Part shown: positions 45,397 through 53,893 of the stretch, in pieces
How positions within the stretch are numbered: position 1 is the first letter of the stretch
Layout: the number at the start of each line of letters is the position of its first letter
From: UBA5072 sp041737175
Lineage (GTDB): Bacteria; Bacteroidota; Bacteroidia; Bacteroidales; UBA10428
Length of the DNA: 64,000 nucleotides
Assembly (NCBI GenBank): GCA_041737175.1
Contig: JBGSSF010000025.1
Span: 62,001 to 126,000, forward strand
Direction of reading: 5' to 3'
Program-made: the position numbers and the translations under genes
Notes under the pieces: model-generated
The model's database searches: none
The model's input: the letters and a program-made list of their open reading frames with translations, nothing else
Told to the model about the DNA's origin: nothing

Positions 45397-46359
45397 TCAA
45401 TCAATATCACTGTTCGCTTTTTTTATGATCTGTGCATAGTCCTCCCGGGTCAAACTCGAATCGAAATAGAATGTAGGATTAACGGCCTTATTTTCATACA
45501 TTACTTCATAATGCAGATGCGGTCCTGTTGCCCTTCCTGTCTGTCCTACGGTGCCGATAACCTGTCCCCGCTTTACCGTCTCTCCATTCTTCACCAGAAT
45601 CGTATCGAGGTGTCCGTACCGTGAACCAAATCCAAACATATGATCTATAACTATTTCGTTTCCATAACCTGTACGTGAATATTGCACAAAGGTTACAGTG
45701 CCATTGCCGGTTGCATATACATTCTTCCCGACAGGCGCAACGAAATCAAGTCCGTTGTGAACCTGTTCGAAAAAAAAGAAAGGATCTGAACGTACCCCAA
45801 AGTGAGAGCTGATCATAATCAGATCATTCTGTGAGACCGGTTGGATGGCAGGAAGGCTGACAAGCTGGGTCGAATGTTCCAGTGCTTTTTTATAAAGAAT
45901 ATCAAAGGAACCCGATTGAATTTGCAGCTGCTGATCAAGTTTGTTGATGAGGTTATCCAATTGATAGGTAAGGTTTCTGTTGAGGGAAATCCCGTCTGCG
46001 GCCGCTGAACCCCCGGATCCCGCAAGCCGGTATGCATTGGTTACAGTATCGATCTGAAGGATAGTTCGGTAGCGATTGTCCTTCCGAAACAGATCGTTTC
46101 GCAGAGAAGTACTGAACTGCCTCCCTTTGTTATAAAGAACCTGCATTTGTTTGTCGAGCACTGCCACCTGCTTTTCAAGAAGCCGGGCTTCAGGTGAACC
46201 TAGAAGATGATTCAGCAAAAATCCCGAAAATAATATAAAAACCAGAATTCCAAGGAAATACAGAGAAATCCTCCTGAATCGACGCTTTTTGTCAATCCTG
46301 ATCTCTTCAAACAAGAGTGTGCCGGGATTGAATCGGTATTTCTTCTTTCTAAAAATCAA
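45397..46359 (-). CDS. M23-family peptidoglycan peptidase (copy 2)
   Basis: The 320-residue paralogue of the next gene has the same design: cytoplasmic N-terminus with RKKKYRFNPGTLLFEE (compare KIKYKFNPESLSYYK), a transmembrane helix (about 30-50), a helical stalk, and an M23 domain with VHNGLDF and HLHYEVM as the zinc site. Conserved tails (NPTFYF, NPINYF) follow. The pair probably arose by tandem duplication and works in cell-wall remodelling. Confidence 0.92.
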   Translation of the reverse strand: MIFRKKKYRFNPGTLLFEEIRIDKKRRFRRISLYFLGILVFILFSGFLLNHLLGSPEARLLEKQVAVLDKQMQVLYNKGRQFSTSLRNDLFRKDNRYRTILQIDTVTNAYRLAGSGGSAAADGISLNRNLTYQLDNLINKLDQQLQIQSGSFDILYKKALEHSTQLVSLPAIQPVSQNDLIMISSHFGVRSDPFFFFEQVHNGLDFVAPVGKNVYATGNGTVTFVQYSRTGYGNEIVIDHMFGFGSRYGHLDTILVKNGETVKRGQVIGTVGQTGRATGPHLHYEVMYENKAVNPTFYFDSSLTREDYAQIIKKANSDID

Positions 46360-46400
46360 GCAAATGCAACTATTTAATTATTAATATAGTACGAAGCCAA

Positions 46401-46431
46401 CAAAACTATAGGAAAAAAATTAAATTTACAA
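46401..46431 (-). promoter_or_regulatory. Candidate promoter of the M23 pair
   Basis: On the minus strand TTG (46431-46429) and TAGTTTTG (46408-46401) are 20 bases apart, matching the Bacteroidota -33/-7 arrangement (TTTG, TAnnTTTG). The -7 box lies 41 bases before the ATG. Confidence 0.5.
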
Positions 46432-46496
46432 GTCAATTTAGCAAAGTTTTGTTAATACAAAAACAATAAGTTCATCAAATTTTTATTAATTCCTAA

Positions 46497-49142
46497 ATGA
46501 ATTCTGCTATTGTTCGTCAAAATTTTCTTGATTTCTTCCGGAACAAGGGACATGAGATAGTACCATCAGCGGCAATGGTTGTGAAAAATGACCCCACATT
46601 GATGTTCACCAATGCCGGTATGAACCAGTTCAAGGATATTTTTCTGGATAACGCCCCTGTGAAATTCAAACGTATCGCAAATACACAGAAATGTCTGCGG
46701 GTCTCCGGCAAGCATAACGACCTGGAAGAGGTCGGGCATGACGGTTACCATCATACCATGTTTGAAATGCTCGGGAACTGGTCCCTTGGGGATTATTTCA
46801 AACAGGAAGCCATTCAGTGGGCATGGGAATTTCTCACGGAGGTAATGAAGATTGACAAAGAGCGCATTTATGTCACCATATTTGAAGGGGATCAGTCAGA
46901 AGGGCTTGAAAGAGACCTGGAAGCCTATAATTACTGGAAGCGCTTGATAGATGAGGATCGTATTTTATTGGGGAACAAGAAAGATAATTTCTGGGAAATG
47001 GGGGATTCAGGACCTTGCGGTCCCTGCTCCGAGATTCACGTTGATGTCAGGCCTGATGCTGAACGAAAAACCCTGGAGGGTAAATTGCTTGTTAACAAAG
47101 GCAATCCAAGGGTAATCGAAATATGGAACCTGGTTTTTATACAATATAACAGGCGGGTAAGTGGTGAACTGGAATTGTTAAAGAAAAAACACGTAGACAC
47201 AGGAATGGGATTTGAACGCCTCTGCATGGTAATACAGAATAAATCTTCCAATTACGATACAGATATTTTTCAGCCCGTCATTCAGGAAATAGCATCCCTG
47301 ACCCGGATCGATTACGGAAAATCAGAAAAAACCGACGTAGCCATGCGCGTTGTCGCCGATCATTTACGTGCAGTTGCCTTTGCCATTGCAGACGGTCAGC
47401 TTCCCTCCAACGCGAAAGCCGGCTACGTGATCAGAAGGATTCTTCGAAGGGCAGTGCGTTACAATTACACTTTCCTGGAACAGAATAAACCGGTAATATA
47501 CAAATTGATGCCTGCTCTCATTTCCACCATGGGTGAGGCATTTCCTGAACTTAAATCCCAATGGCAACTTATCGAAAAAGTCATATATGAGGAGGAACAA
47601 GCTTTTCTGCATACACTTGAAACGGGTGATAAGCGGCTGAAAGAAAGCATAACTTCCCTGAGAAATGAGAAGAAGAAGGAACTCAGCGGGAAAATCGCAT
47701 TTGAACTGTATGACACTTATGGCTTTCCACTGGATCTTACGGAATTAATTTTAAAGGAAAACAACCTGACAGTGAACCGGCAGGAATTCGACCTGGAAAT
47801 GGCTGAACAGCGCAACCGCTCAAAATCTGCGGCAGCAGTCGAATCGGCTGACTGGGTCATTGTTCGTCCCGATGGTTCTCAGGGTGAATTTGTCGGATAT
47901 GACCGGCTCCATACCGAAGTGAGAATATGCCGGTTTCGGCGGGTGAAGATCAAGGACAAACAGCTTTTCCATCTGGTCCTGGATCAGACTCCTTTTTATG
48001 CGGAAAGCGGAGGACAGGTAGGCGATACAGGTTATCTCGACGATGGAGAGGAGAAAATCAGGATTACAAATACTTTCAAGGAACACGGACTGATCATTCA
48101 CGTGGCTGAAAAACTTCCGCAGGACACATCACAGGTTTTTGAAGCCGTGGTATCAGGCAAGGCACGCAGGGAGACAGCCAATAACCACACTGCCACTCAC
48201 CTACTGCATCATGCCTTGCGCGAAGTTCTCGGTAAGCATGTGGAGCAGAAAGGATCACTTGTAAATGCCGACTACCTGAGATTCGACTTCTCACATTACC
48301 AGAAAATGACGGAGGATGAAATCACAGCTGTCGAGATCCTGGTAAATCAGAAGATCCGGGAAGGCATAGAACGCAAGGAATTGCGCGAAACATCCATGGA
48401 GACCGCAAAGAAGATGGGAGCCATGGCTTTATTTGGTGAAAAATACGGGGATTTGGTAAGGGTAATCCAGTTCGGTGATTCGGTTGAATTGTGTGGCGGA
48501 ACACATGTTGATTCCACAAGCCAGATCGGCCTGTTCAAGATTCTTTCAGAAAGTTCTATTGCTGCCGGAGTTCGTCGCATCGAAGCCATTACAGGAGGCA
48601 AGGCGGAAGCCTGGTACCGGAATCTGGAAAAGAAAATGAATTCTGTCGAACAACTCCTGAATAATCCCCAGGATGTGATAAAGGCCTTGGAAACACTTAT
48701 TGAAGAGAAATCATCACTTCAAAAGCAGGTTGAAAGGTATGCCAGGGAAGCAACCCATATACTGAAGGAAGGTCTGTTGAAAAAATTACAAAAAGCAGGT
48801 GGCTATAACCTGATCTCGGCAGTTCTGGAAAACACCGTCGGCGATCCGGGAATTATCAGAGATGTCGCCTATCAGCTCAGGGGTGAGGTGGAGGATCTGT
48901 TTTTGGTGATCGGCGCTGTCGCGGGAGATAAACCACATTTGACTGTCATGATCCATGACAAGCTCATCCGGGATAAGAAACTGCATGCCGGGGAAATTAT
49001 TAAAACAGCTGCCCGGGAAATGGAGGGCGGTGGGGGAGGTCAGGCCTTCTTTGCGACTGCAGGAGGCAAAAATGCAACGAAGCTGGCGAAGGCGGTGGAG
49101 AAGGCGGTGGAAATGTTCAGGAAGGCAGTTGAAGAAGAATGA
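46497..49142 (+). CDS. alaS: Alanyl-tRNA synthetase
   Basis: AlaS charges tRNA-Ala. The 881-residue protein has the class II core (residues 1-250: FFRNKGHEIVPSAAMV, FTNAGMNQFKDIFL, GDSGPCGPCSEIH), the tRNA-recognition and editing domains, and a C-terminal C-Ala domain ending in GGGGQAFFATAGG. The editing-site zinc ligands are His564 and His568 (HTATHLLHH), Cys666 and His670 (CGGTH). Length and motifs are standard. An octamer array follows the stop codon. Confidence 0.98.
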   Translation: MNSAIVRQNFLDFFRNKGHEIVPSAAMVVKNDPTLMFTNAGMNQFKDIFLDNAPVKFKRIANTQKCLRVSGKHNDLEEVGHDGYHHTMFEMLGNWSLGDYFKQEAIQWAWEFLTEVMKIDKERIYVTIFEGDQSEGLERDLEAYNYWKRLIDEDRILLGNKKDNFWEMGDSGPCGPCSEIHVDVRPDAERKTLEGKLLVNKGNPRVIEIWNLVFIQYNRRVSGELELLKKKHVDTGMGFERLCMVIQNKSSNYDTDIFQPVIQEIASLTRIDYGKSEKTDVAMRVVADHLRAVAFAIADGQLPSNAKAGYVIRRILRRAVRYNYTFLEQNKPVIYKLMPALISTMGEAFPELKSQWQLIEKVIYEEEQAFLHTLETGDKRLKESITSLRNEKKKELSGKIAFELYDTYGFPLDLTELILKENNLTVNRQEFDLEMAEQRNRSKSAAAVESADWVIVRPDGSQGEFVGYDRLHTEVRICRFRRVKIKDKQLFHLVLDQTPFYAESGGQVGDTGYLDDGEEKIRITNTFKEHGLIIHVAEKLPQDTSQVFEAVVSGKARRETANNHTATHLLHHALREVLGKHVEQKGSLVNADYLRFDFSHYQKMTEDEITAVEILVNQKIREGIERKELRETSMETAKKMGAMALFGEKYGDLVRVIQFGDSVELCGGTHVDSTSQIGLFKILSESSIAAGVRRIEAITGGKAEAWYRNLEKKMNSVEQLLNNPQDVIKALETLIEEKSSLQKQVERYAREATHILKEGLLKKLQKAGGYNLISAVLENTVGDPGIIRDVAYQLRGEVEDLFLVIGAVAGDKPHLTVMIHDKLIRDKKLHAGEIIKTAAREMEGGGGGQAFFATAGGKNATKLAKAVEKAVEMFRKAVEEE

Positions 49143-49143
49143 A

Positions 49144-49210
49144 GTCGTGCAGTCGTGCAGTCGTGCAGTCATGCAGTCATGCAGTCATGCAGTCGTGCAG
49201 TCCTGCAGTC
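49144..49210 (+). repeat. GTCGTGCA octamer array after alaS
   Basis: Eight 8-bp units (GTCGTGCA, GTCATGCA, GTCCTGCA) plus GTC begin one base after the alaS TGA. The array covers most of the gap before the GH2 gene at 49240. Confidence 0.92.
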
Positions 49211-49239
49211 AATATTTGAGAATAAATATAATAATTGCT

Positions 49240-51675
49240 ATGAAAAAGATAATTTGTATCAGCCTGGTCGGTCTGTCGGCACTGTTGGCTTCCTGCACCC
49301 AGTCTGAAGTTCGTACCACTGAAAGTTTCAATTCAGGCTGGAAGTTTTACCTGGGGGATGCGCCCGGCGCGGAGAATTCTGAATTCGATGATGCATCATG
49401 GCGGAAGCTGGATCTGCCTCATGACTGGAGCATCGAGGGAGAGTTCAGCGCTGACAATCCGGCAAGTCCCGGTGGCGGCGCTTTGCCCGGTGGAATGGGC
49501 TGGTATCGCAAGACATTTAATTTGCCCGCATCGGCGAAAGGTAAGAAGGTATTTATCGACTTTGACGGCATATACAGGAACAGTGAAGTGTGGATCAACG
49601 GTCAGTACCTGGGTAAACGGCCCAACGGTTACATATCCTTCCGGTATGATCTTACCCCCCATCTCAAATACGGGAAAGCAAACAATGTGCTCGCCGTTAA
49701 GGTGGATAATTCACAGCAACCGAATTCCCGCTGGTACTCAGGTTCGGGCATTTACAGGAATGTATGGATCGTCACCGTTAATGAGGTGTATGTGGATCAT
49801 TGGGGAACCTTCGTGACCACGCGTGATGTCAGCGACAACAAGGCCACGGTTGCAGTTACCGGAAAAATAAAAAACAGCGGCTTGCAACCCGTGAACGTTG
49901 AAATCAAAACCCTGTTGCTGGATAATGATTCCAACACAATTGCCAGTTCTTCGGCTTCCCTGGAATTGCCTGCGGGTGAAACAGGGGAAACTGCAACCGA
50001 GCTGGCTGTGAATAATCCGGAACTTTGGTCAGTTACCAGGCCCTATATGTATTCGGTTGTGACCCGGGTTTACAATATGGGGAAACTGGTCGACGAGTAT
50101 CGCACTCCAACTGGGATCCGTTATTTTAATTTTGATGCCGTCAGGGGATTCTCACTGAACGGCAAGAGCATGAAGATTTACGGGGTATGCAACCATCACG
50201 ATCTCGGAGCACTGGGCGCTGCAATCAATACAAGGGCACTCGAGAGACAGCTTGAGATGCTGAAGGAAATGGGATGCAACGGCATACGAACCTCTCATAA
50301 TCCTCCTGCCCCTGAATTGCTTGATTTATGTGACCGCATGGGCTTCATTGTCATTGATGAGGCATTTGATATCTGGAAAAAACCCAAAAACAAATACGAC
50401 TATCACCTCGATTGGGATCAATGGCATCAGCAGGATATGCAGGACCAGGTGTTGCGCGACCGCAACCACCCCTCGGTTTTCATCTGGAGCATCGGGAATG
50501 AAGTCCGTGAGCAATCCCTGCGTCCGGAAGGTCCGCGTTCACCCATCGACAGCAGTGGTTTCACCATTGCCAGGGAACTGGCGGCCATTGTAAAGGCGCT
50601 TGATCCCACCAGGCCGATAACCTTTGGCGCCGACCAGGTTCAGGGTGAATCCAATGCCGTGATCCAGTCGGGAGTCCTTGATATCATCGGATACAACTAC
50701 CGGCATCCCTACTGGAAAGATGTACATAAAAAATGGGCTGTTAAGCCTTTGATAGCTACCGAATCTGCTTCCGCCTTCGAATCAAGAGGCGATTATACCA
50801 TGCCTTCCGATGTTATTAAACGTGCCGGGATGGGTAAACAAAATCTGAATGAAGATTTTACCGCATCATCCTATGACAATTTTTCAGCTGTCTGGGCATC
50901 TACACACGAAGAATCCCTCAAAGAGTTCTTCAGGCTCGAACACATGGCCGGAACTTTTGTCTGGACGGGCTGGGATTACCTGGGAGAGCCTACTCCTTAC
51001 TGGTGGCCCGCCCGCAGTTCCTACTTCGGTATCATTGACCTGGCAGGTTTCCCCAAAGACGCATTTTACCTGTACCAGAGTGTGTGGACGGATAAGCCGG
51101 TCCTGCATATACTGCCGCACTGGAATTGGGAAAATGGCATGGAGATTGATGTTTGGGCCTATTATAACAACGCGGATGAAGTGGAATTGTTCCTGAATGA
51201 TCAGTCTTTAGGTACCAGGAAGAAGAAGGATGATGATCTCCACGTCATCTGGAAAACAAAATTCGAACCCGGAACGCTGAAGGCGGTTTCGCGAAAGAAC
51301 GGGCAGGAGATTCTGACCCAGGAGATACGAACTGCGGGCAAACCGGCCAGGATTGAACTGGTGCCCGACCGGAAAATCATTCATAAAGAGGATCGTGATC
51401 TTTCTTTTATCACCGTGAGAATTGTTGACAAAGACGGGAATCTTGTTCCGGATGCTGACAACCTCGTGAAGTTCAGTATTGCCGGTGAGGGAACCATTGC
51501 CGGCGTTGACAATGGCTTCCAGGCCAGTCATGAGCCCTTTAAGGCTGATTACCGGAAGGCTTATAACGGTTTATGCCTGGTTATTCTGCAATCAGCAGGC
51601 AAAGGGGGGAAGATCAACCTGACTGCCACATCTGAAGGACTGGAATCGGCAACCACTGGGATAAACGTGGAATGA
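49240..51675 (+). CDS. Glycoside hydrolase family 2 lipoprotein (second copy)
   Basis: From ATG 49240 the protein has 811 residues with a lipoprotein signal (LLASC, Cys19). It contains a sugar-binding jelly roll (about 28-180, GGMGWYRKTF and NSRWYSGSGIYRNV), Ig-like domain (190-300), TIM barrel (305-590), and DUF4982/Ig-like C-terminal domains. Acid/base Glu421 (SIGNEV) and nucleophile Glu508 (ATES) are in place. It should act as a beta-galactosidase or related exo-glycosidase at the cell surface or in the periplasm. The open frame begins at 48955 inside alaS, but only the ATG at 49240 gives a signal peptide. It is a paralogue of 4363-6816. Confidence 0.91.
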   Translation: MKKIICISLVGLSALLASCTQSEVRTTESFNSGWKFYLGDAPGAENSEFDDASWRKLDLPHDWSIEGEFSADNPASPGGGALPGGMGWYRKTFNLPASAKGKKVFIDFDGIYRNSEVWINGQYLGKRPNGYISFRYDLTPHLKYGKANNVLAVKVDNSQQPNSRWYSGSGIYRNVWIVTVNEVYVDHWGTFVTTRDVSDNKATVAVTGKIKNSGLQPVNVEIKTLLLDNDSNTIASSSASLELPAGETGETATELAVNNPELWSVTRPYMYSVVTRVYNMGKLVDEYRTPTGIRYFNFDAVRGFSLNGKSMKIYGVCNHHDLGALGAAINTRALERQLEMLKEMGCNGIRTSHNPPAPELLDLCDRMGFIVIDEAFDIWKKPKNKYDYHLDWDQWHQQDMQDQVLRDRNHPSVFIWSIGNEVREQSLRPEGPRSPIDSSGFTIARELAAIVKALDPTRPITFGADQVQGESNAVIQSGVLDIIGYNYRHPYWKDVHKKWAVKPLIATESASAFESRGDYTMPSDVIKRAGMGKQNLNEDFTASSYDNFSAVWASTHEESLKEFFRLEHMAGTFVWTGWDYLGEPTPYWWPARSSYFGIIDLAGFPKDAFYLYQSVWTDKPVLHILPHWNWENGMEIDVWAYYNNADEVELFLNDQSLGTRKKKDDDLHVIWKTKFEPGTLKAVSRKNGQEILTQEIRTAGKPARIELVPDRKIIHKEDRDLSFITVRIVDKDGNLVPDADNLVKFSIAGEGTIAGVDNGFQASHEPFKADYRKAYNGLCLVILQSAGKGGKINLTATSEGLESATTGINVE

Positions 51676-51694
51676 ATTTTGTTACAACAATTGG

Positions 51695-51716
51695 GATTCT
51701 TTCTGACGAAAGAATC
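51695..51716. other. Stem-loop after the GH2 gene
   Basis: GATTCTTTC and GAAAGAATC form a perfect 9-bp stem with a TGAC loop, 20 bases after the GH2 stop. No T-run follows, so it may protect or end the transcript only weakly. Confidence 0.4.
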
Positions 51717-51788
51717 TGAATAACGAAAAAATATATAACTTTCAATACAAATCAGTTTTCAACCCACTAATTTTTAAATAGAACAAAA

Positions 51789-52514
51789 ATGAAGAATAAC
51801 AAATTTTTTACATTATTTGCAGCTGCTCTTTTGGGCACAGCATTTGTATCAGCTCAAACCGCTGATGAAATTATAGGAAAACATGTCAGTGCCATTGGCG
51901 GGAAGGATCAGATATCCCAAATCACATCTCTTTACATGGAGGGTACCATGGATGCCATGGGGAACCAGGGCGCAATCAAAATCACACAGGTTAACGGCAA
52001 GGGCTATAAGCAGGAAATCGATGTTATGGGAACCCAGGTGGTTTTTTGCTATACCGACAGTTTCGGCTGGCAGATCTATCCCATGACAGGAAATTACAAC
52101 GCAGAAACCATGACGGAAAGTCAGTATCAGTCGAGCAGGGACCAAATATTCATTGGCGGACCTTTTGCATCGGATTATCTGGCCAACGGTTATAAGGTTG
52201 AATTGATGGGACAGGAAGCTGTCGGGATGACCAATGCCTATAAAGTGAAAGTCGTAACACCGGCCAATTCGGAATCGATCTATTACTTCGATCCGGAAAC
52301 CTATTACCTGATTAAGATGGTGCAGCAAAGTGAAATGGCTGGGCAGATAATGGAAGTCGTGGCCAATTATTCCGATTTTCAGAAGGCTGAAAACGGATTG
52401 GTTTTACCCCATTCTGTGGATACAAATTATGGCGGCCAGGTATTTCTGACAGTGAAAATAGCCAAGGTTGAATACAACCTGCCTGTGGATCTGGCGGTAT
52501 TTGCAAAACCTTGA
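51789..52514 (+). CDS. LolA-like / outer-membrane lipoprotein-sorting-type protein
   Basis: The 241-residue protein has a signal peptide (FFTLFAAALLGTAFVSA) and a LolA/LolB-like half-barrel pattern: ADEIIGKHVSAIGG, ITSLYMEGTMDAMG, YKVKVVTPANSESIYYFDPETYYLIKM. Proteins of this kind are exported and may bind a lipid or lipoprotein tail; true LolA function is not proven. It is a single gene, convergent with the dehydrogenase at 52587. Confidence 0.75.
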   Translation: MKNNKFFTLFAAALLGTAFVSAQTADEIIGKHVSAIGGKDQISQITSLYMEGTMDAMGNQGAIKITQVNGKGYKQEIDVMGTQVVFCYTDSFGWQIYPMTGNYNAETMTESQYQSSRDQIFIGGPFASDYLANGYKVELMGQEAVGMTNAYKVKVVTPANSESIYYFDPETYYLIKMVQQSEMAGQIMEVVANYSDFQKAENGLVLPHSVDTNYGGQVFLTVKIAKVEYNLPVDLAVFAKP

Positions 52515-52523
52515 TTTGATATT

Positions 52524-52584
52524 GACACCCCTTCAAGGGTCAATGAACACCCTTCAAGCGGTCCATAGACCCTTGAAGGGTGTC
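52524..52584. terminator. Triple ACACCCTTCAAGGGT element, bidirectional terminator
   Basis: GACACCCCTTCAAGGGTC (52524-52541) is nearly self-complementary and pairs with GACCCTTGAAGGGTGTC at 52568-52584; a third imperfect copy lies at 52545-52563. It fills the gap between the convergent stops at 52514 and 52587 and ends in ATTTAAATA. A long hairpin is possible on either strand. Confidence 0.65.
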
Positions 52585-52586
52585 AT

Positions 52587-53861
52587 TTAAATACTCACCG
52601 CATTTTTCATCAAATACTCCTCGGCCTCTGCATTCCAGAGGCCTTTTGTTTTCTTCACCATTTGCGCCAGTTTCATGAACAGGGGATCTGATTTGCCTTT
52701 TGCTTCAAAATCGGCAATGGCCGTAAGGGGCATGGCGATATTCGTATAGATCAGTTTCTTTCCTCCCGGGATGTCGGGAAGGTGGCGTGTGGTTTCAATC
52801 ACGGCATCCAGTCCGCCGATATGGGTAATCAGACCGGTCGGATCAAGGCCTTCCGATATCATACGCAATGCCTCCTCCATGTCGTCGTTATTTCCCCCGC
52901 TTGTTCCGACAATATGTGTGTAACTGTAATGCACATTGTAGAAATTAAAGCTTGCTTTAAAATTCGGATCTCCGGGTCCCGCAAAGAAATTCAGACATCC
53001 ATCGAATGCCAGCAGGGCATCTCCCTGTTCAATAACCTGAGACACCGGGGCAAACACAAAAACGTCATTATATCCTTTTCCGCCTGTCAGTTCCCGCATT
53101 TTTTGAACCGGGTTTTCCTCGTTCCTGGTGTTCAGGTAATGCAGCAGGATTCCCTTGCGTGAAGCTTCTTCGGGAGAAAAAAGCATGGCCGCCCGGTTCA
53201 GCCGCTCGTGGTCAATATCTGTCACTACGAGCAAACCAGGCTTCCGGTCCTTCCTGTTGATCACGTAATTGATGGCAGCCAGGCCCATGGGGCCGACACC
53301 TGCCAGCATAGCCATATTGCCGCCATCCACAATTTCCATCTGGTGAACATAAGAGCCGGGCCGGGTATGATAACTGGCATGCATAGCCCCGATGACGCAG
53401 GATAGCGGCTCTGCCAGGGCACCCGGGTAAAATCCCTTGCCGGAAAAGGGCAACAGGCAATTCATTTCCATGACTTCATTGGGGATAACGATGTAGGTGG
53501 CGTCCCCGCCGATGTGCCGGTAGGAATAGCCCGGTGCCCCTTGTATGCCTACCGGACCGTCCGCGTAATTGATGGCCGGCTGAATGGAAAACTTCATTCC
53601 GGCATTGAATTTTTCCGCCCATTTCTTGCCTACCTCCTTGAGCACTCCGCTGAATTCATGCCCGATGATGGTGGGATGGATATGCACATCATTCGGAATT
53701 CTTTTGTGATTTGCGCCTTGTTTGGTGGCTTTGTAAGATGACATGCAGATGCTGTCACACACCACCTGAGCCAGTATCTCATCGTCTTTAATCTGCGGCA
53801 GTTCAAATTCCTCCAGCCTCAGATCGTCTTTCCCGTATATGCGTACCGCCTTGGTTTTCAT
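52587..53861 (-). CDS. Zinc-type dehydrogenase, sorbose-1-phosphate reductase-like
   Basis: The 424-residue protein belongs to the medium-chain dehydrogenase superfamily. The catalytic zinc region is visible (SICMSSYK with Cys39; IIGHEFSGVL with His-Glu), as is a Rossmann segment (MAMLAGVGPMGLAAINY). The usual four-cysteine structural zinc lobe is absent. Long regions (PGYSYRHIGGDATYIVIPNEVMEMNCLLPF) resemble L-sorbose-1-phosphate reductase-type enzymes. It likely interconverts a phosphorylated keto sugar and its alcohol. It is the last gene of the minus-strand catabolic set; its start codon lies in a heptamer array. Confidence 0.82.
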   Translation of the reverse strand: MKTKAVRIYGKDDLRLEEFELPQIKDDEILAQVVCDSICMSSYKATKQGANHKRIPNDVHIHPTIIGHEFSGVLKEVGKKWAEKFNAGMKFSIQPAINYADGPVGIQGAPGYSYRHIGGDATYIVIPNEVMEMNCLLPFSGKGFYPGALAEPLSCVIGAMHASYHTRPGSYVHQMEIVDGGNMAMLAGVGPMGLAAINYVINRKDRKPGLLVVTDIDHERLNRAAMLFSPEEASRKGILLHYLNTRNEENPVQKMRELTGGKGYNDVFVFAPVSQVIEQGDALLAFDGCLNFFAGPGDPNFKASFNFYNVHYSYTHIVGTSGGNNDDMEEALRMISEGLDPTGLITHIGGLDAVIETTRHLPDIPGGKKLIYTNIAMPLTAIADFEAKGKSDPLFMKLAQMVKKTKGLWNAEAEEYLMKNAVSI

Positions 53862-53893
53862 AATTCATAATTCATAATTCATAATTCATAATT
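53859..53893 (-). repeat. AATTATG heptamer array spanning stop and start codons
   Basis: Five perfect 7-bp units (AATTATG on the minus strand). The TAA stop of the aldolase gene (53894-53892) lies at one end and the ATG of the dehydrogenase (53861-53859) is the last unit's ATG, so the array makes up the whole intercistronic gap. Each unit supplies an ATG in a different frame. Confidence 0.93.

Noticed and set aside
48955..49239. Extended start of the second GH2 gene within alaS
   Set aside because: The extension is in a shadow frame of alaS and the octamer array; ATG 49240 starts a proper lipoprotein signal.
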